Assembly (NCBI GenBank): GCA_018664115.1
Contig: JABJOX010000013.1
Location: 1-44,101 of the forward strand
Source: Candidatus Woesearchaeota archaeon
Lineage (GTDB): Archaea; Nanobdellota; Nanobdellia; Woesearchaeales; GW2011-AR9
Length of the DNA stretch: 44,101 nt
Direction: 5' to 3'
Positions 23,323-30,973 of this stretch are shown one piece after another (the first letter of the stretch is position 1; every line of letters begins with the position of its first letter). Under the pieces are notes generated by a model, which made no database searches, was not told the DNA's origin, and was given only the letters and a program-made list of their open reading frames with translations. The position numbers and the translations under genes were made by a program.

Positions 23323-23981
23323 TTTTCTAATTCGTATGTTGTTGGTGAACATAAAGAGATATCTATGGATAAACTAATTATGTTGTGAAGTTTATCAGGG
23401 CTTTTAGTTCCGTCTAATCGGATCATTTTTTCTTTTAAATAATCTTCTGCTCTGTTGATTGTATCTTGCCATAAGTCATATCCTCTTCGAACGTTTTCTC
23501 TCCTAAATTCAGTTTTAGTGTAATCATCATCGGATACTCTTTCTAACAAAACATCTTTTGGGACATCAATAACAAAATATTGTTCTGGATGTAAATTAGT
23601 AGACAAAAAAGCATCTTCAAATTTTGTATCTTTATCCTGTTGTCTTAACATGAACCATCTTGACAAATAACATCTGTCCATTAACAATACTCCCTCGGGA
23701 TTAGTGCTAATAAATGAAGCATATTTATCTTCATTTTCATTTGATAAAACTTGATAAGCAAGATTCCAATCTTGATAATTTTTATTATTATTAGCTTGCC
23801 AAATTTTCCACCAGTCAGAACTGGGGTCTGTGAAATTGTCTAACCCTTTTCCTGGTCTTGAACCATCACCCCTAAGAACACCTACCGGAACAGAAAGACT
23901 TTCTAAATGTTCTTTCATTTTACTAATTTGAGTGCCTTTACCACTCCGATTAAGACCATCAAAAGAAATTATTTGTCCCAT
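23283..23981 (-). CDS. Thymidylate kinase-like P-loop kinase
   Basis: This 232-aa protein has the thymidylate kinase fold. It carries the P-loop 'DGLNRSGKGTQ', 'LLMDRCYLSRWFMLRQQ' (the DR-Y/H nucleotide-base motif region) and a LID-like stretch with Arg ('KTEFRRENVRRGY'). True dTMP kinases are near 200-210 aa with EG-x-D before the P-loop. Here Asn replaces that Asp, and the middle contains an unusual 'SSDWWKIWQANNNKNYQDW' insert, so the substrate may not be dTMP. The start (ATG) shares one base with the stop of the upstream oxidoreductase, and its 3' end overlaps the Nudix gene. This indicates one transcript. Confidence 0.85.
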   Translation of the reverse strand: MGQIISFDGLNRSGKGTQISKMKEHLESLSVPVGVLRGDGSRPGKGLDNFTDPSSDWWKIWQANNNKNYQDWNLAYQVLSNENEDKYASFISTNPEGVLLMDRCYLSRWFMLRQQDKDTKFEDAFLSTNLHPEQYFVIDVPKDVLLERVSDDDYTKTEFRRENVRRGYDLWQDTINRAEDYLKEKMIRLDGTKSPDKLHNIISLSIDISLCSPTTYELEKWQNLEKITAIQH

Positions 23982-25462
23982 TATTGTAATTCCCCTTTTT
24001 CATAAAAAGATAGAGGTGTTGAACCTTCATATGCTTTTGCTGCTGCTAAATAAGACATACTCATTAATGCCACTGAACCTTCATGTTGTTCTAAAGAGGA
24101 TTTCAATTTTCCTTTTGGAATTTCACCATTAACCGCCATCATAAATTCACAAAAACAAGATCCTCTAGCATCTTCTTGATGCCCCCTACTATAACCTTTA
24201 AGTCCTTGTTCGTTCACTTTACCAAATTGTACAACTTCAAATTCTGGCAAGTCAACTCCAAGAGCTTTTGAATTTCTAAAAATATAAACATCAGAATGGA
24301 GCTCTCCTCCAATAAGACCACTACCTTTTAAACTATCATTATCTATCTGGTCCGATTGATAAGAAACATAATAAATAACTTGAAATGGCCCTTGATGTAC
24401 AATATGAGTTTCATGTCTAATCCTACCATTTCCTTTGTATAAATTATTTCTTGCATCTACCCAAGAACGTTTACTAAAACCATTATGTAATAAAGAGAAA
24501 TGGATATTAGTTATTTTCAAATCATCTTTCATTAATGAAATATTAACATGGGCATCAATTTCTCCAAACCCTTTTGTCTTTTCGATAAATTCTTCATTAG
24601 TTAAATTAAATTTTCCATTCGAATAACTATTACCAAAAATTTTTTTATAATCTTCAACATTTAATTGAGTGATCCAGTCATTCGGACGAATAAAATTCGC
24701 ATAACATTCAATCTTATTATGTTTTTTGTTTTTTGCAATTTGAGTATACCAATACATAACATCAAAAAAATGATACCCACTATGACTACATTTTCCAATA
24801 CCACCATTATATCCATGATAATCTAAATTAATAACTTCATCTGGCATTCTCCACTGACCATCACTATGTTGACAAACAATAGAAGTTACAGGACAATTGG
24901 TTCGTTCATAAATTCTTTCAAGTTCCGCCTTAACTCGATTAACTGCAGGGTGATATCTTCTTTGAGATAAACAACTAAGAATCAAGTCTGGATATTTTAT
25001 TTCAGTTTCTTTATATTTTTTAAGAAGCTCTTTATAATCTTCCATTATCTTTATTGCTTGTTTTGGTTCAGTACTTGCATTAACTTGAGTGGTTACAGGT
25101 TTATCAGTAAGAATATGTAATCCGTTTTCTAAAGCAAAATTAATGTATGTTTTATGTGCTAAAGGGTCGGTTGATAATATTACCGCATTAATATTATACT
25201 TTTTGACTAACTTTTGTAGATTAAGATAATCTTTTTTGGCTAATTTAAATTCAGAATTATAATTAGGAGCAACAAAATAAGTATCTGAATTAATATCATG
25301 ATCTTTAAGATATTTTATTGTCTCTTTTTTTAACTTGTCTATTTCAACAACTAACTTTAAGTCCGTATTGTATTTTTCATGATATTTTTTAATTAAAGGC
25401 AAATAAATTCTTTTTGCATGTGGCCCACATCCAATAACCATAACATTGTTTGTTTGTTTCAT
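23981..25462 (-). CDS. Gfo/Idh/MocA-family oxidoreductase, enlarged
   Basis: This is an NAD(P)-dependent oxidoreductase of 493 aa. The N-terminal Rossmann domain has 'VMVIGCGPHAKRIYLPLI'. 'ENGLHILTDKPVTTQ' matches the conserved EKP loop (here DKP), which places the nicotinamide. The C-terminal part holds 'GYNGGIGKCSHSGYHFFDVMYW' (His for catalysis) and ends with 'ARGSCFCEFMMA'. Typical members are 330-400 aa, and the extra length is spread through the C-terminal domain. It is the first gene of a three-gene operon, with a TTTTAATAAG box about 27 nt upstream of the ATG. The substrate is probably a sugar-like polyol; not determined. Confidence 0.88.
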   Translation of the reverse strand: MKQTNNVMVIGCGPHAKRIYLPLIKKYHEKYNTDLKLVVEIDKLKKETIKYLKDHDINSDTYFVAPNYNSEFKLAKKDYLNLQKLVKKYNINAVILSTDPLAHKTYINFALENGLHILTDKPVTTQVNASTEPKQAIKIMEDYKELLKKYKETEIKYPDLILSCLSQRRYHPAVNRVKAELERIYERTNCPVTSIVCQHSDGQWRMPDEVINLDYHGYNGGIGKCSHSGYHFFDVMYWYTQIAKNKKHNKIECYANFIRPNDWITQLNVEDYKKIFGNSYSNGKFNLTNEEFIEKTKGFGEIDAHVNISLMKDDLKITNIHFSLLHNGFSKRSWVDARNNLYKGNGRIRHETHIVHQGPFQVIYYVSYQSDQIDNDSLKGSGLIGGELHSDVYIFRNSKALGVDLPEFEVVQFGKVNEQGLKGYSRGHQEDARGSCFCEFMMAVNGEIPKGKLKSSLEQHEGSVALMSMSYLAAAKAYEGSTPLSFYEKGELQ

Positions 25463-25674
25463 TTACAACATAATTGCTTTTTTACTTATTAAAATGTGTA
25501 GCAATAAAGTATACAACTTCTAGTTTTTAACTTTAAAAAAAAAGATTTTAATGTATATTTAATAGATACAAAAGCATTAAACCGGAAATAACAATTTAAA
25601 AAACATTATTTTTGAGTTAAGAAACAAAAAAAATCCAAAAACCTTATAAAACCAATAAAACTTAAGACATTAAA

Positions 25675-25845
25675 ATGGCAAATGATAAAATCAGAATGCC
25701 CTCTGGACAAGGAGGACTAACCAGATACTTTGATGAGTTCAAATCCCGAATAGAATTTTCTCCAGCAGCGGTAATTGTTCTTTCAGTCGTAATTATGATT
25801 ATTATAATTTTACTACACTACTTTGGAGGAAACTGGTTCCAATGA
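25675..25845 (+). CDS. secG: Protein translocase subunit Sec61-beta
   Basis: This 56-aa gene is too short for the ORF track. 'MANDKIRMPSGQGGLTRYFD' is the conserved archaeal Sec61-beta N-terminus, and one membrane helix (AAVIVLSVVIMIIIILL) is followed by a short 'HYFGGNWFQ' tail. Sec61-beta is the small peripheral subunit of the SecYE channel. CCTTATAAAAC about 27 nt upstream is a leaderless promoter. The stop overlaps the NAC start (ATGA), so the channel subunit and the nascent-chain factor are translationally coupled. Confidence 0.95.
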   Translation: MANDKIRMPSGQGGLTRYFDEFKSRIEFSPAAVIVLSVVIMIIIILLHYFGGNWFQ

Positions 25846-26186
25846 TACCAGGAATGAACCCTAGAAAAGTACAACAGATGATGAAGCAGATGGGTATTCA
25901 ACAAGTTGAAGTTCCTGCTACTGAAGTTATCATTAGAACTGAAGAAAAAGAAATTATTATTACTAATCCTTCTGTGCAAAGAGTTAATATGATGGGCAAT
26001 GAAAACTTTCAAATTTCTGGAAATATTGAAGAAAGACAATTATCTACTACCCCAGACATTTCTGAAGATGATGTTAAAACCGTTATGGAACAAGCTCATG
26101 TTTCTAAAGAAGAAGCAAAAAAAGCAATCGAGAATGCAAATGGCGATTTAGCAGAAGCAATTATGAGTTTTAACAAAGAAGAGTAA
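25842..26186 (+). CDS. nac: Nascent polypeptide-associated complex protein (archaeal NAC)
   Basis: This 114-aa NAC binds nascent chains at the ribosome exit. It starts 'MIPGMNPRKVQQMMKQMGI', followed by the NAC beta-barrel ('EVIIRTEEKEIIITNPSVQRV') and a C-terminal UBA domain ('ISEDDVKTVMEQAHVSKEEA' to MSF). It matches the usual archaeal length. Its ATG overlaps the Sec61-beta stop. Confidence 0.97.
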   Translation: MIPGMNPRKVQQMMKQMGIQQVEVPATEVIIRTEEKEIIITNPSVQRVNMMGNENFQISGNIEERQLSTTPDISEDDVKTVMEQAHVSKEEAKKAIENANGDLAEAIMSFNKEE

Positions 26187-26233
26187 CTTTCTAACAAAAC
26201 TATTTTATACCTAAACAACTTTCTAAGTAAATA

Positions 26234-26722
26234 ATGCCAACTTCCACAGATTTTCTGAAAGCAAAAGATAACGCCACTCAGAAATACGAAGGAGCAAGAC
26301 ATTTGCTTAATATCACTTTCCCAACAGTAAAAGATCCAAAACTGTTGTTAGGAGTTATTGATAATTTGGTTTGTTCTATGGAACATTCAATTGAAGCCAT
26401 TTTGATCTATGAAAGATTGTTAAGAATGGTTCCAATATATTCTGAAAATCCCAAAAGCCAGTTTAATATGTTCAGACAAAAATCTATGAACAGAAATAAT
26501 ATCTCTCCAGAATATGTTAATTTGTATTTAGAATTAAAAGATATTTTAGAACTGCACAAAAAAAGTCCGATGTCTTTTCAAAGAGGAAACAAGTTTGTAA
26601 TTTGTAATAAAGATTATATGTTGAAAACCTTATCAATCAACGATATTCGTAAATATTTAGAACAAACTAAAGAATTCTTAGATATTACTGAGAATGTTAT
26701 CAGTAAATATGGCCAAAGTTAA
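26234..26722 (+). CDS. Conserved helical protein, unknown function (paralog of the gene at 1616)
   Basis: This 162-aa, mostly helical protein has no signal peptide. 'LGVIDNLVCSMEHSIEAILIYERLL' corresponds to the central helix of the 159-aa protein near the start of the window, and 'YLELKDILELHKKSP' to its second region. 'FVICNKDYMLKTLSINDIRKYLEQTKEFLD' matches the rest. Function unknown. It sits directly behind NAC but has its own TATA-like box (TTTTATACC) about 28 nt upstream. Confidence 0.8.
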   Translation: MPTSTDFLKAKDNATQKYEGARHLLNITFPTVKDPKLLLGVIDNLVCSMEHSIEAILIYERLLRMVPIYSENPKSQFNMFRQKSMNRNNISPEYVNLYLELKDILELHKKSPMSFQRGNKFVICNKDYMLKTLSINDIRKYLEQTKEFLDITENVISKYGQS

Positions 26723-26770
26723 TGTAAGAAAACAAAAACATTTAAAACCTAAAATATTATTCTAACAAAT

Positions 26771-27172
26771 ATGGGATTTTTAGACAAAATAAAATTTTGG
26801 AAAAAAGAAGACGATTTTGGCGATTTTGATAATAAGATTGATCAACATATGGAAAAAAGTGATGATTTGTTTAAAGGAGACGATTTAGGTTTAGACCAAA
26901 AACCTCCTGGATTAGGTGAAAAATCCCCTTTTGATCAACCAACAGAAACGCAACCAGACTTGTTAGCGGGAACGCCTCCTGAACAACCGGCAGCTTTCCA
27001 AGCCCAACAACAAATGCAAGCTCCTAGTGGCACTGATACAGGAAAAAGAGATTTAGAATTACTAAGCAGTAAACTTGATACCATTAAAGCAATCCTTAAT
27101 TCTATGGATCAAAGAATCGCTAACATTGAAAGATCTGCGGGAACTGTTAAGAAAGAAGAAAAATTATGGTAA
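26771..27172 (+). CDS. Soluble protein with disordered middle and C-terminal coiled coil
   Basis: The 133-aa product is of unknown function. The N-terminus 'MGFLDKIKFWKKEDDFGDF' is a short basic amphipathic segment. A Pro/Gln/Asp-rich disordered linker follows (about 40-90), and the C-terminus is a coiled coil ('LELLSSKLDTIKAILNSMDQRI'). Short basic N-terminus plus coiled coil suggests a peripheral membrane or scaffold protein; this is inference. A CATTTAAAACC box lies about 28 nt upstream. Its stop overlaps the lspA start (ATGGTAA). Confidence 0.8.
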   Translation: MGFLDKIKFWKKEDDFGDFDNKIDQHMEKSDDLFKGDDLGLDQKPPGLGEKSPFDQPTETQPDLLAGTPPEQPAAFQAQQQMQAPSGTDTGKRDLELLSSKLDTIKAILNSMDQRIANIERSAGTVKKEEKLW

Positions 27173-27624
27173 AAAAATTATTACAAAAACAAGGAATATT
27201 ATTTTCTTTGATTACAATTCTGATTGTTGCTTTTGACCAATTAACAAAATATTTAATTCTTAAATTCGACCCCTATTTCGGATACAAATATTTGAAAATA
27301 GTTTTAATAAAAAATACTGGCGCCGGTTTTGGCATCTTAAAAAATCAAACTTTCTTTTTGGGAATAATTTCTTTAATTGTTGCCGTAACTTTAATCGTTT
27401 ATTACAAAAGAATTCCAAAAGAAAAAAATCAGCAAATTCTTTTCGCATTATTCCTCGGTGGAGTTATTGGTAATCTTATCGACAGATTTTTTAGAGGTTA
27501 TGTTATCGACTTCATTAACTTCAGCTTCTGGCCCGCGTTTAATATTGCTGACTCTGCTTTAACAATCGCAGTAATTGGATTAGTTATCTATTACTTTAAA
27601 GAAGAAAAAAAGAAAGAAAATTAA
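27166..27624 (+). CDS. lspA: Lipoprotein signal peptidase (LspA)
   Basis: This aspartic peptidase removes signal peptides from prolipoproteins. The 152 aa have four membrane helices and the family blocks: 'DQLTKYLIL', 'IKNTGAGFGIL', 'GGVIGNLIDRFFRGYVIDFI' (catalytic Asp) and 'FNIADSALTIAV' (second catalytic Asp). Both Asp residues are present, so it should be active. LspA is uncommon in archaea, and here it coexists with several lipobox proteins in the same window. No Lgt (the diacylglyceryl transferase that acts before LspA in bacteria) is seen here. The start overlaps the preceding stop, suggesting co-transcription. Confidence 0.96.
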   Translation: MVKKLLQKQGILFSLITILIVAFDQLTKYLILKFDPYFGYKYLKIVLIKNTGAGFGILKNQTFFLGIISLIVAVTLIVYYKRIPKEKNQQILFALFLGGVIGNLIDRFFRGYVIDFINFSFWPAFNIADSALTIAVIGLVIYYFKEEKKKEN

Positions 27625-27627
27625 AAA

Positions 27628-28239
27628 CTACTTCACACAAACATGCCCTTTATACTTCTTATTTGTTGCTTCTCGTTTATCTTTGAACCAAATTAAACGA
27701 TCACTCTTGATTCTCTTTGCCCATTCACATTTCGGCTCGTGATAAACATTGCTCATGTTACTAGCAACATACTTGCCAGGAGAATGTTTAACTGCCGGCT
27801 TCTTTGCTGCAACTTTTTTAACAACTACTTCAGACGCTTCTTCTTTAACTTCAGGCACGTCAAACACTTCGCTGTGCGGTTCTTCTTCACTAACAACTTC
27901 CGGTTCACAAGAAGAACAAACTTTCTTTGGTACTGCCATTAAAAAACCAATTAAAGCCAAAAACAATAACAAGAACGAAATCCCGTCTGTGTATCTCCAA
28001 ACTAAAACCAAATTCACTAAATAAAACAAAAATACAAAAAATAATACCCTCTCTCCCCAAACTTTGACATAACCAATAAAACCGATTAAAGCCAATAATA
28101 GTAAAAACAAAAACCCTAACAATTCTAAATTAAAAAAATTTCCTGCAGTATTAATAAAAATCCTAATCATTCCAAAAAAAAGTAAAACCAGGATGATTGC
28201 GTAAACAAATAATTTTCCAAAACTTTTTTCTTCTGCCAT
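27628..28239 (-). CDS. Membrane protein with C-terminal Ada-like metal-binding domain
   Basis: This 203-aa protein has four predicted membrane helices (about residues 8-28, 33-53, 60-80 and 87-103). A cytosolic linker of acidic and Ala/Lys-rich sequence containing 'CSSCEPEVVSEEEPH' comes next. The C-terminal module 'NMSNVYHEPKCEWAKRI' ... 'FKDKREATNKKYKGHVCVK' resembles the Ada zinc-binding fold (His/Cys plus final Cys). Such domains on bacterial and archaeal membrane proteins are of unclear role. It is convergent with lspA, with a 4-nt gap. Confidence 0.75.
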   Translation of the reverse strand: MAEEKSFGKLFVYAIILVLLFFGMIRIFINTAGNFFNLELLGFLFLLLLALIGFIGYVKVWGERVLFFVFLFYLVNLVLVWRYTDGISFLLLFLALIGFLMAVPKKVCSSCEPEVVSEEEPHSEVFDVPEVKEEASEVVVKKVAAKKPAVKHSPGKYVASNMSNVYHEPKCEWAKRIKSDRLIWFKDKREATNKKYKGHVCVK

Positions 28240-28325
28240 AATAAATTAGAGAAGAAATGTAGTTATAAGTATTTATGTGGTTGATTAATTATAATAGGAA
28301 ATAACTTTTAGAATTTAAAATTGAA

Positions 28326-28643
28326 TTAAAACTCTTCTTCAATGTTCTTTAATAACCCTTTATTCTTCAAGAATTGCACTTCGGCCTTACTTCTATATTT
28401 GTAAACTACATCGCCTTTAGCATCGCCACCAAGTTCCCAAGGTTCAATTAAAACAACGTCATTTTCTCTGACCCATAATCCTCTTCTTAATCTTCCAGGA
28501 ATTCTGCACATCCTTTCTTTTCCATCTAAACAAAGAACTTTCATTCTGCTACCACCTACCCTTTGTTGAACAATCCCTAAAACCTCTTTACCTTGCGGTA
28601 AACGTACTCTGATCATTGGTTGGTCTGGTGGTGTATAAGCCAT
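28326..28643 (-). CDS. eif1A: Translation initiation factor aIF1A
   Basis: This 105-aa OB-fold factor promotes scanning and initiator tRNA binding at the 30S subunit. 'IRVRLPQGKEVLGIVQQRVGG' and 'CRIPGRLRRGLWVRENDVVLI' are the conserved blocks, and the tail 'EVQFLKNKGLLKNIEEEF' is typical. TTTATAAA at 28666-28673 lies about 26 nt before the ATG, so the mRNA is leaderless. Confidence 0.97.
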   Translation of the reverse strand: MAYTPPDQPMIRVRLPQGKEVLGIVQQRVGGSRMKVLCLDGKERMCRIPGRLRRGLWVRENDVVLIEPWELGGDAKGDVVYKYRSKAEVQFLKNKGLLKNIEEEF

Positions 28644-28665
28644 ATTAATCTAATTAGAGAGGTTG

Positions 28666-28673
28666 TTTATAAA
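28666..28673 (-). promoter_or_regulatory. TATA box of aIF1A
   Basis: TTTATAAA, palindromic, is centred about 26 nt before the aIF1A ATG on the minus strand. Confidence 0.7.
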
Positions 28674-28679
28674 GGTTCT

Positions 28680-28793
28680 CAAAAATTTTACAAATTTTTG
28701 GAACACAAAGAAATGTATTTCTTAATCACATTTCTGGTGTCCAAGAAAAATCTTTGTTTTTCTCCGGACCCAAAAAAAATCATTGTTTTTTTG
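28680..28793. other. Dense cluster of inverted repeats between aIF1A and Cbf5
   Basis: Within 114 bp there are four dyads. CAAAAATTT (28680-28688) pairs with AAATTTTTG (28692-28700). An imperfect stem pairs 28700-28715 with 28729-28742 (AGAAATG/CATTTCT, ACAC/GTGT, GG/CC). GTCC plus GAAAAA (28739-28750) pairs with TTTTTC and GGAC (28757-28769). CAAAAAAA (28771-28778) pairs with TTTTTTTG (28786-28793). The second and third are mutually exclusive at GTCC. No ORF covers the region. It may be a small structured RNA or a regulatory region; only the pairing is seen. Confidence 0.45.
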
Positions 28794-28824
28794 TATGATT
28801 TGTAGTAAATACCACAAAAAACTA

Positions 28825-28832
28825 TTTAAATA
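28825..28832 (+). promoter_or_regulatory. TATA box of Cbf5
   Basis: TTTAAATA is centred 25-26 nt before the ATG at 28854, which makes the track's ATG at 28842 too close to the box to be transcribed. Confidence 0.7.
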
Positions 28833-28853
28833 AGCCAAAGAATGAAACAAAAC

Positions 28854-29789
28854 ATGGAAAAACAAATCTTTGTTAAGAAAGAAGCAGTAGGAGAGTTTGG
28901 AATCAATCCAGATGAAAAAACTACAGAAACTCTCCTAAAATACGGAATCATTAACATTGATAAACCTAAAGGTCCTACAAGCCATCAAACTTCTGATTAT
29001 GTAAAAAAAATTTTAAAATTGAGTAAAGCCGGCCATTCCGGAACTTTAGATCCACAAGTTACCGGTGTGCAACCTATCGCTATTGGCAGAGCCACAAGAA
29101 TTACTCATTTCTTTCTCACTGCCCCAAAAGAATATATTTGTTTAATGCATTTGCACAAAGATATTGATGAAGAAACTATCCAAGAAGGAATCAATAAGTT
29201 TATTGGTAAAATTAGACAATTACCCCCTATAAAATCTGCAGTAAAAAGACAAGTTAGGACAAGAGAAATTTATGAATTAGAAATATTAGAAATTAAAGAA
29301 AGAGACGTTCTCTTCAGAGTAAAATGTCAAGCTGGAACTTATATTCGAAAACTTTGTCACGATTTAGGACAAGAATTAGAAATTGGCGCGCATATGGTGG
29401 AACTAAGAAGAACCCAAGCTGGCCCATTTACAGAAGAAGATAATTTAGTTACTTTGAATGATTTAGATGATGCACTCCATTTCTATCAAGAAGAAAAAAA
29501 TGATAAATTTTTACGTCATTGTATTCAACCAATTGAAAACGCTTTAAAACATATTGCTAAATGTTGGATTTTTGATACCACTATTGAAAGTTTAACTCAT
29601 GGAAGAGATTTAGCTATTCCTGGAATAAGTAAATTAGAAAATTTCAAGAAAGGCGAATTTGTTGCCATTCTAACACTTAAAGGAGAATTGGTAGCCATTG
29701 GTGAAGCCATTATCTCAGCAGTAGAAATAAACATGCAAGATAAAGGCCTAGCTGTAAATGTTAAAAAAGTATTTCTAGAAGCTATTTAA
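28854..29789 (+). CDS. cbf5: H/ACA RNP pseudouridine synthase Cbf5
   Basis: Cbf5 is the catalytic subunit of H/ACA ribonucleoproteins and also makes Psi55 in archaeal tRNA. The 311-aa protein has the catalytic loop 'KAGHSGTLDPQVTGVQPIAIG' (active-site Asp), 'RQLPPIKSAVKRQVRTREIYE' and 'CQAGTYIRKLCHDLGQEL'. A C-terminal PUA domain includes 'FKKGEFVAILTLKGELVAIGEA'. The start at 28854 is chosen from the TATA spacing. Confidence 0.97.
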   Translation: MEKQIFVKKEAVGEFGINPDEKTTETLLKYGIINIDKPKGPTSHQTSDYVKKILKLSKAGHSGTLDPQVTGVQPIAIGRATRITHFFLTAPKEYICLMHLHKDIDEETIQEGINKFIGKIRQLPPIKSAVKRQVRTREIYELEILEIKERDVLFRVKCQAGTYIRKLCHDLGQELEIGAHMVELRRTQAGPFTEEDNLVTLNDLDDALHFYQEEKNDKFLRHCIQPIENALKHIAKCWIFDTTIESLTHGRDLAIPGISKLENFKKGEFVAILTLKGELVAIGEAIISAVEINMQDKGLAVNVKKVFLEAI

Positions 29790-29827
29790 TCAAAATAATT
29801 ATAAAGTAAAACTGATTTCAAATAATT

Positions 29828-30970
29828 ATGAGTATTAATAACAACTTATCAAAAATTTTTGAATTTTTAAAAAAGATTTTTGAAAAGTCAAAAGAAAATA
29901 ATTCTGTTTCAGAGGGCATTTCTAATTATTCTTCAAAATCCCCAACCCAAAATAAAGAGACAAATCAACCATATGATTTCTTTAACCTCAAAATAAGAAA
30001 AGAAACAAAAGAAAATGCAAAAAAAGCATTATCCAATACTTCTATTGCTGCGAAAGAAAAAATTAAAGTTATCTCCCAGCTATTTAAACCTAAATTAAAA
30101 AAAGGATTTAAGATTTCAAATAAAATTAATAAAAAAGAAATAAAACTCCTAAAGAAAAGATTTAAAGCATCAAAAAAAATTTTCAGAAAAAATAAAAAAT
30201 TTGATAAAAAAACAAAAAAAAGACTAACTTATACTAAAAACCAATTACAAGATTCAAATAAAAATGAAATCCCATTTTATATTGAACTAGAAAAATTGTT
30301 AAAATACGAACTCAGCTTAATTGTCAGATTAGCTGCTAATGAAAGAGAAATTGGTCCAAGATTAAAAAAATCAATTAAAGGAGAACTAAAACAACTTCTT
30401 AAAAAAACAAAAGATCACATTAAAATAATCAACATTGAAAATAAATTAGGCTACGTAAATCCAAATCATTTAGAAGAGTATAAAGAAACAGAAAAAAAAT
30501 TATTACAAAAAATAAAAGAAGAAAATGCTTTTATTGAACTAATTGAACAAAAAGAATCTAGATTATTAAATTTACTTAAAACTGCATTGTTAAGAGAAGA
30601 AAGTGATATTAACAAACTTTTAAAACATTATAAAATCATGTTAGCTGAACTTCAAGAAAAATTAAAAAGAGAGAAATCATTATTAAGAGCTACAAAAGAT
30701 AAAAATGAAAAAAACAACATCAAAAATAAAATTAATGATTTGAAATCCAGTGTAAAAATATTCAAAAAGAATAAATTTAATCCAAATAAAAAAAGATTAT
30801 ATTCCATTTTAAGCCATATTATTTTTCTAAAAAATGTTATTAATTTAACAAAAAAAATAGAAATTAATGAAAAAATATTATTTCAAAGATATGGGGAAAT
30901 CCAAGCTTTTCTTGAAGAAGTAAAAAAGATGGAAATAGAAACAAAAGCCATCAATAAAAAATTAACTTAA
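29828..30970 (+). CDS. Lys-rich coiled-coil protein, unknown function
   Basis: This 380-aa protein is not recognised. It is strongly basic and nearly all helix. Long runs such as 'KKRFKASKKIFRKNKKFDKK' and 'LKREKSLLRATKDKNEKNNI' suggest antiparallel coiled coils. There is no signal peptide or membrane segment. The basic surface points to nucleic-acid or membrane contact; that is a guess. Its AAA-rich codon use is extreme even for this AT-rich window. It follows cbf5 by 38 nt. Confidence 0.75.
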   Translation: MSINNNLSKIFEFLKKIFEKSKENNSVSEGISNYSSKSPTQNKETNQPYDFFNLKIRKETKENAKKALSNTSIAAKEKIKVISQLFKPKLKKGFKISNKINKKEIKLLKKRFKASKKIFRKNKKFDKKTKKRLTYTKNQLQDSNKNEIPFYIELEKLLKYELSLIVRLAANEREIGPRLKKSIKGELKQLLKKTKDHIKIINIENKLGYVNPNHLEEYKETEKKLLQKIKEENAFIELIEQKESRLLNLLKTALLREESDINKLLKHYKIMLAELQEKLKREKSLLRATKDKNEKNNIKNKINDLKSSVKIFKKNKFNPNKKRLYSILSHIIFLKNVINLTKKIEINEKILFQRYGEIQAFLEEVKKMEIETKAINKKLT

Positions 30971-30973
30971 AAT

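Noticed and set aside
27739-28024. Two overlapping plus-strand ORFs (67 and 91 aa)
   Set aside because: Shadows of the Ada-like membrane protein gene, low complexity.
28842-28853. Upstream ATG (28842) as the Cbf5 start
   Set aside because: Only about 13 nt from the TATA box; the ATG at 28854 fits leaderless spacing.
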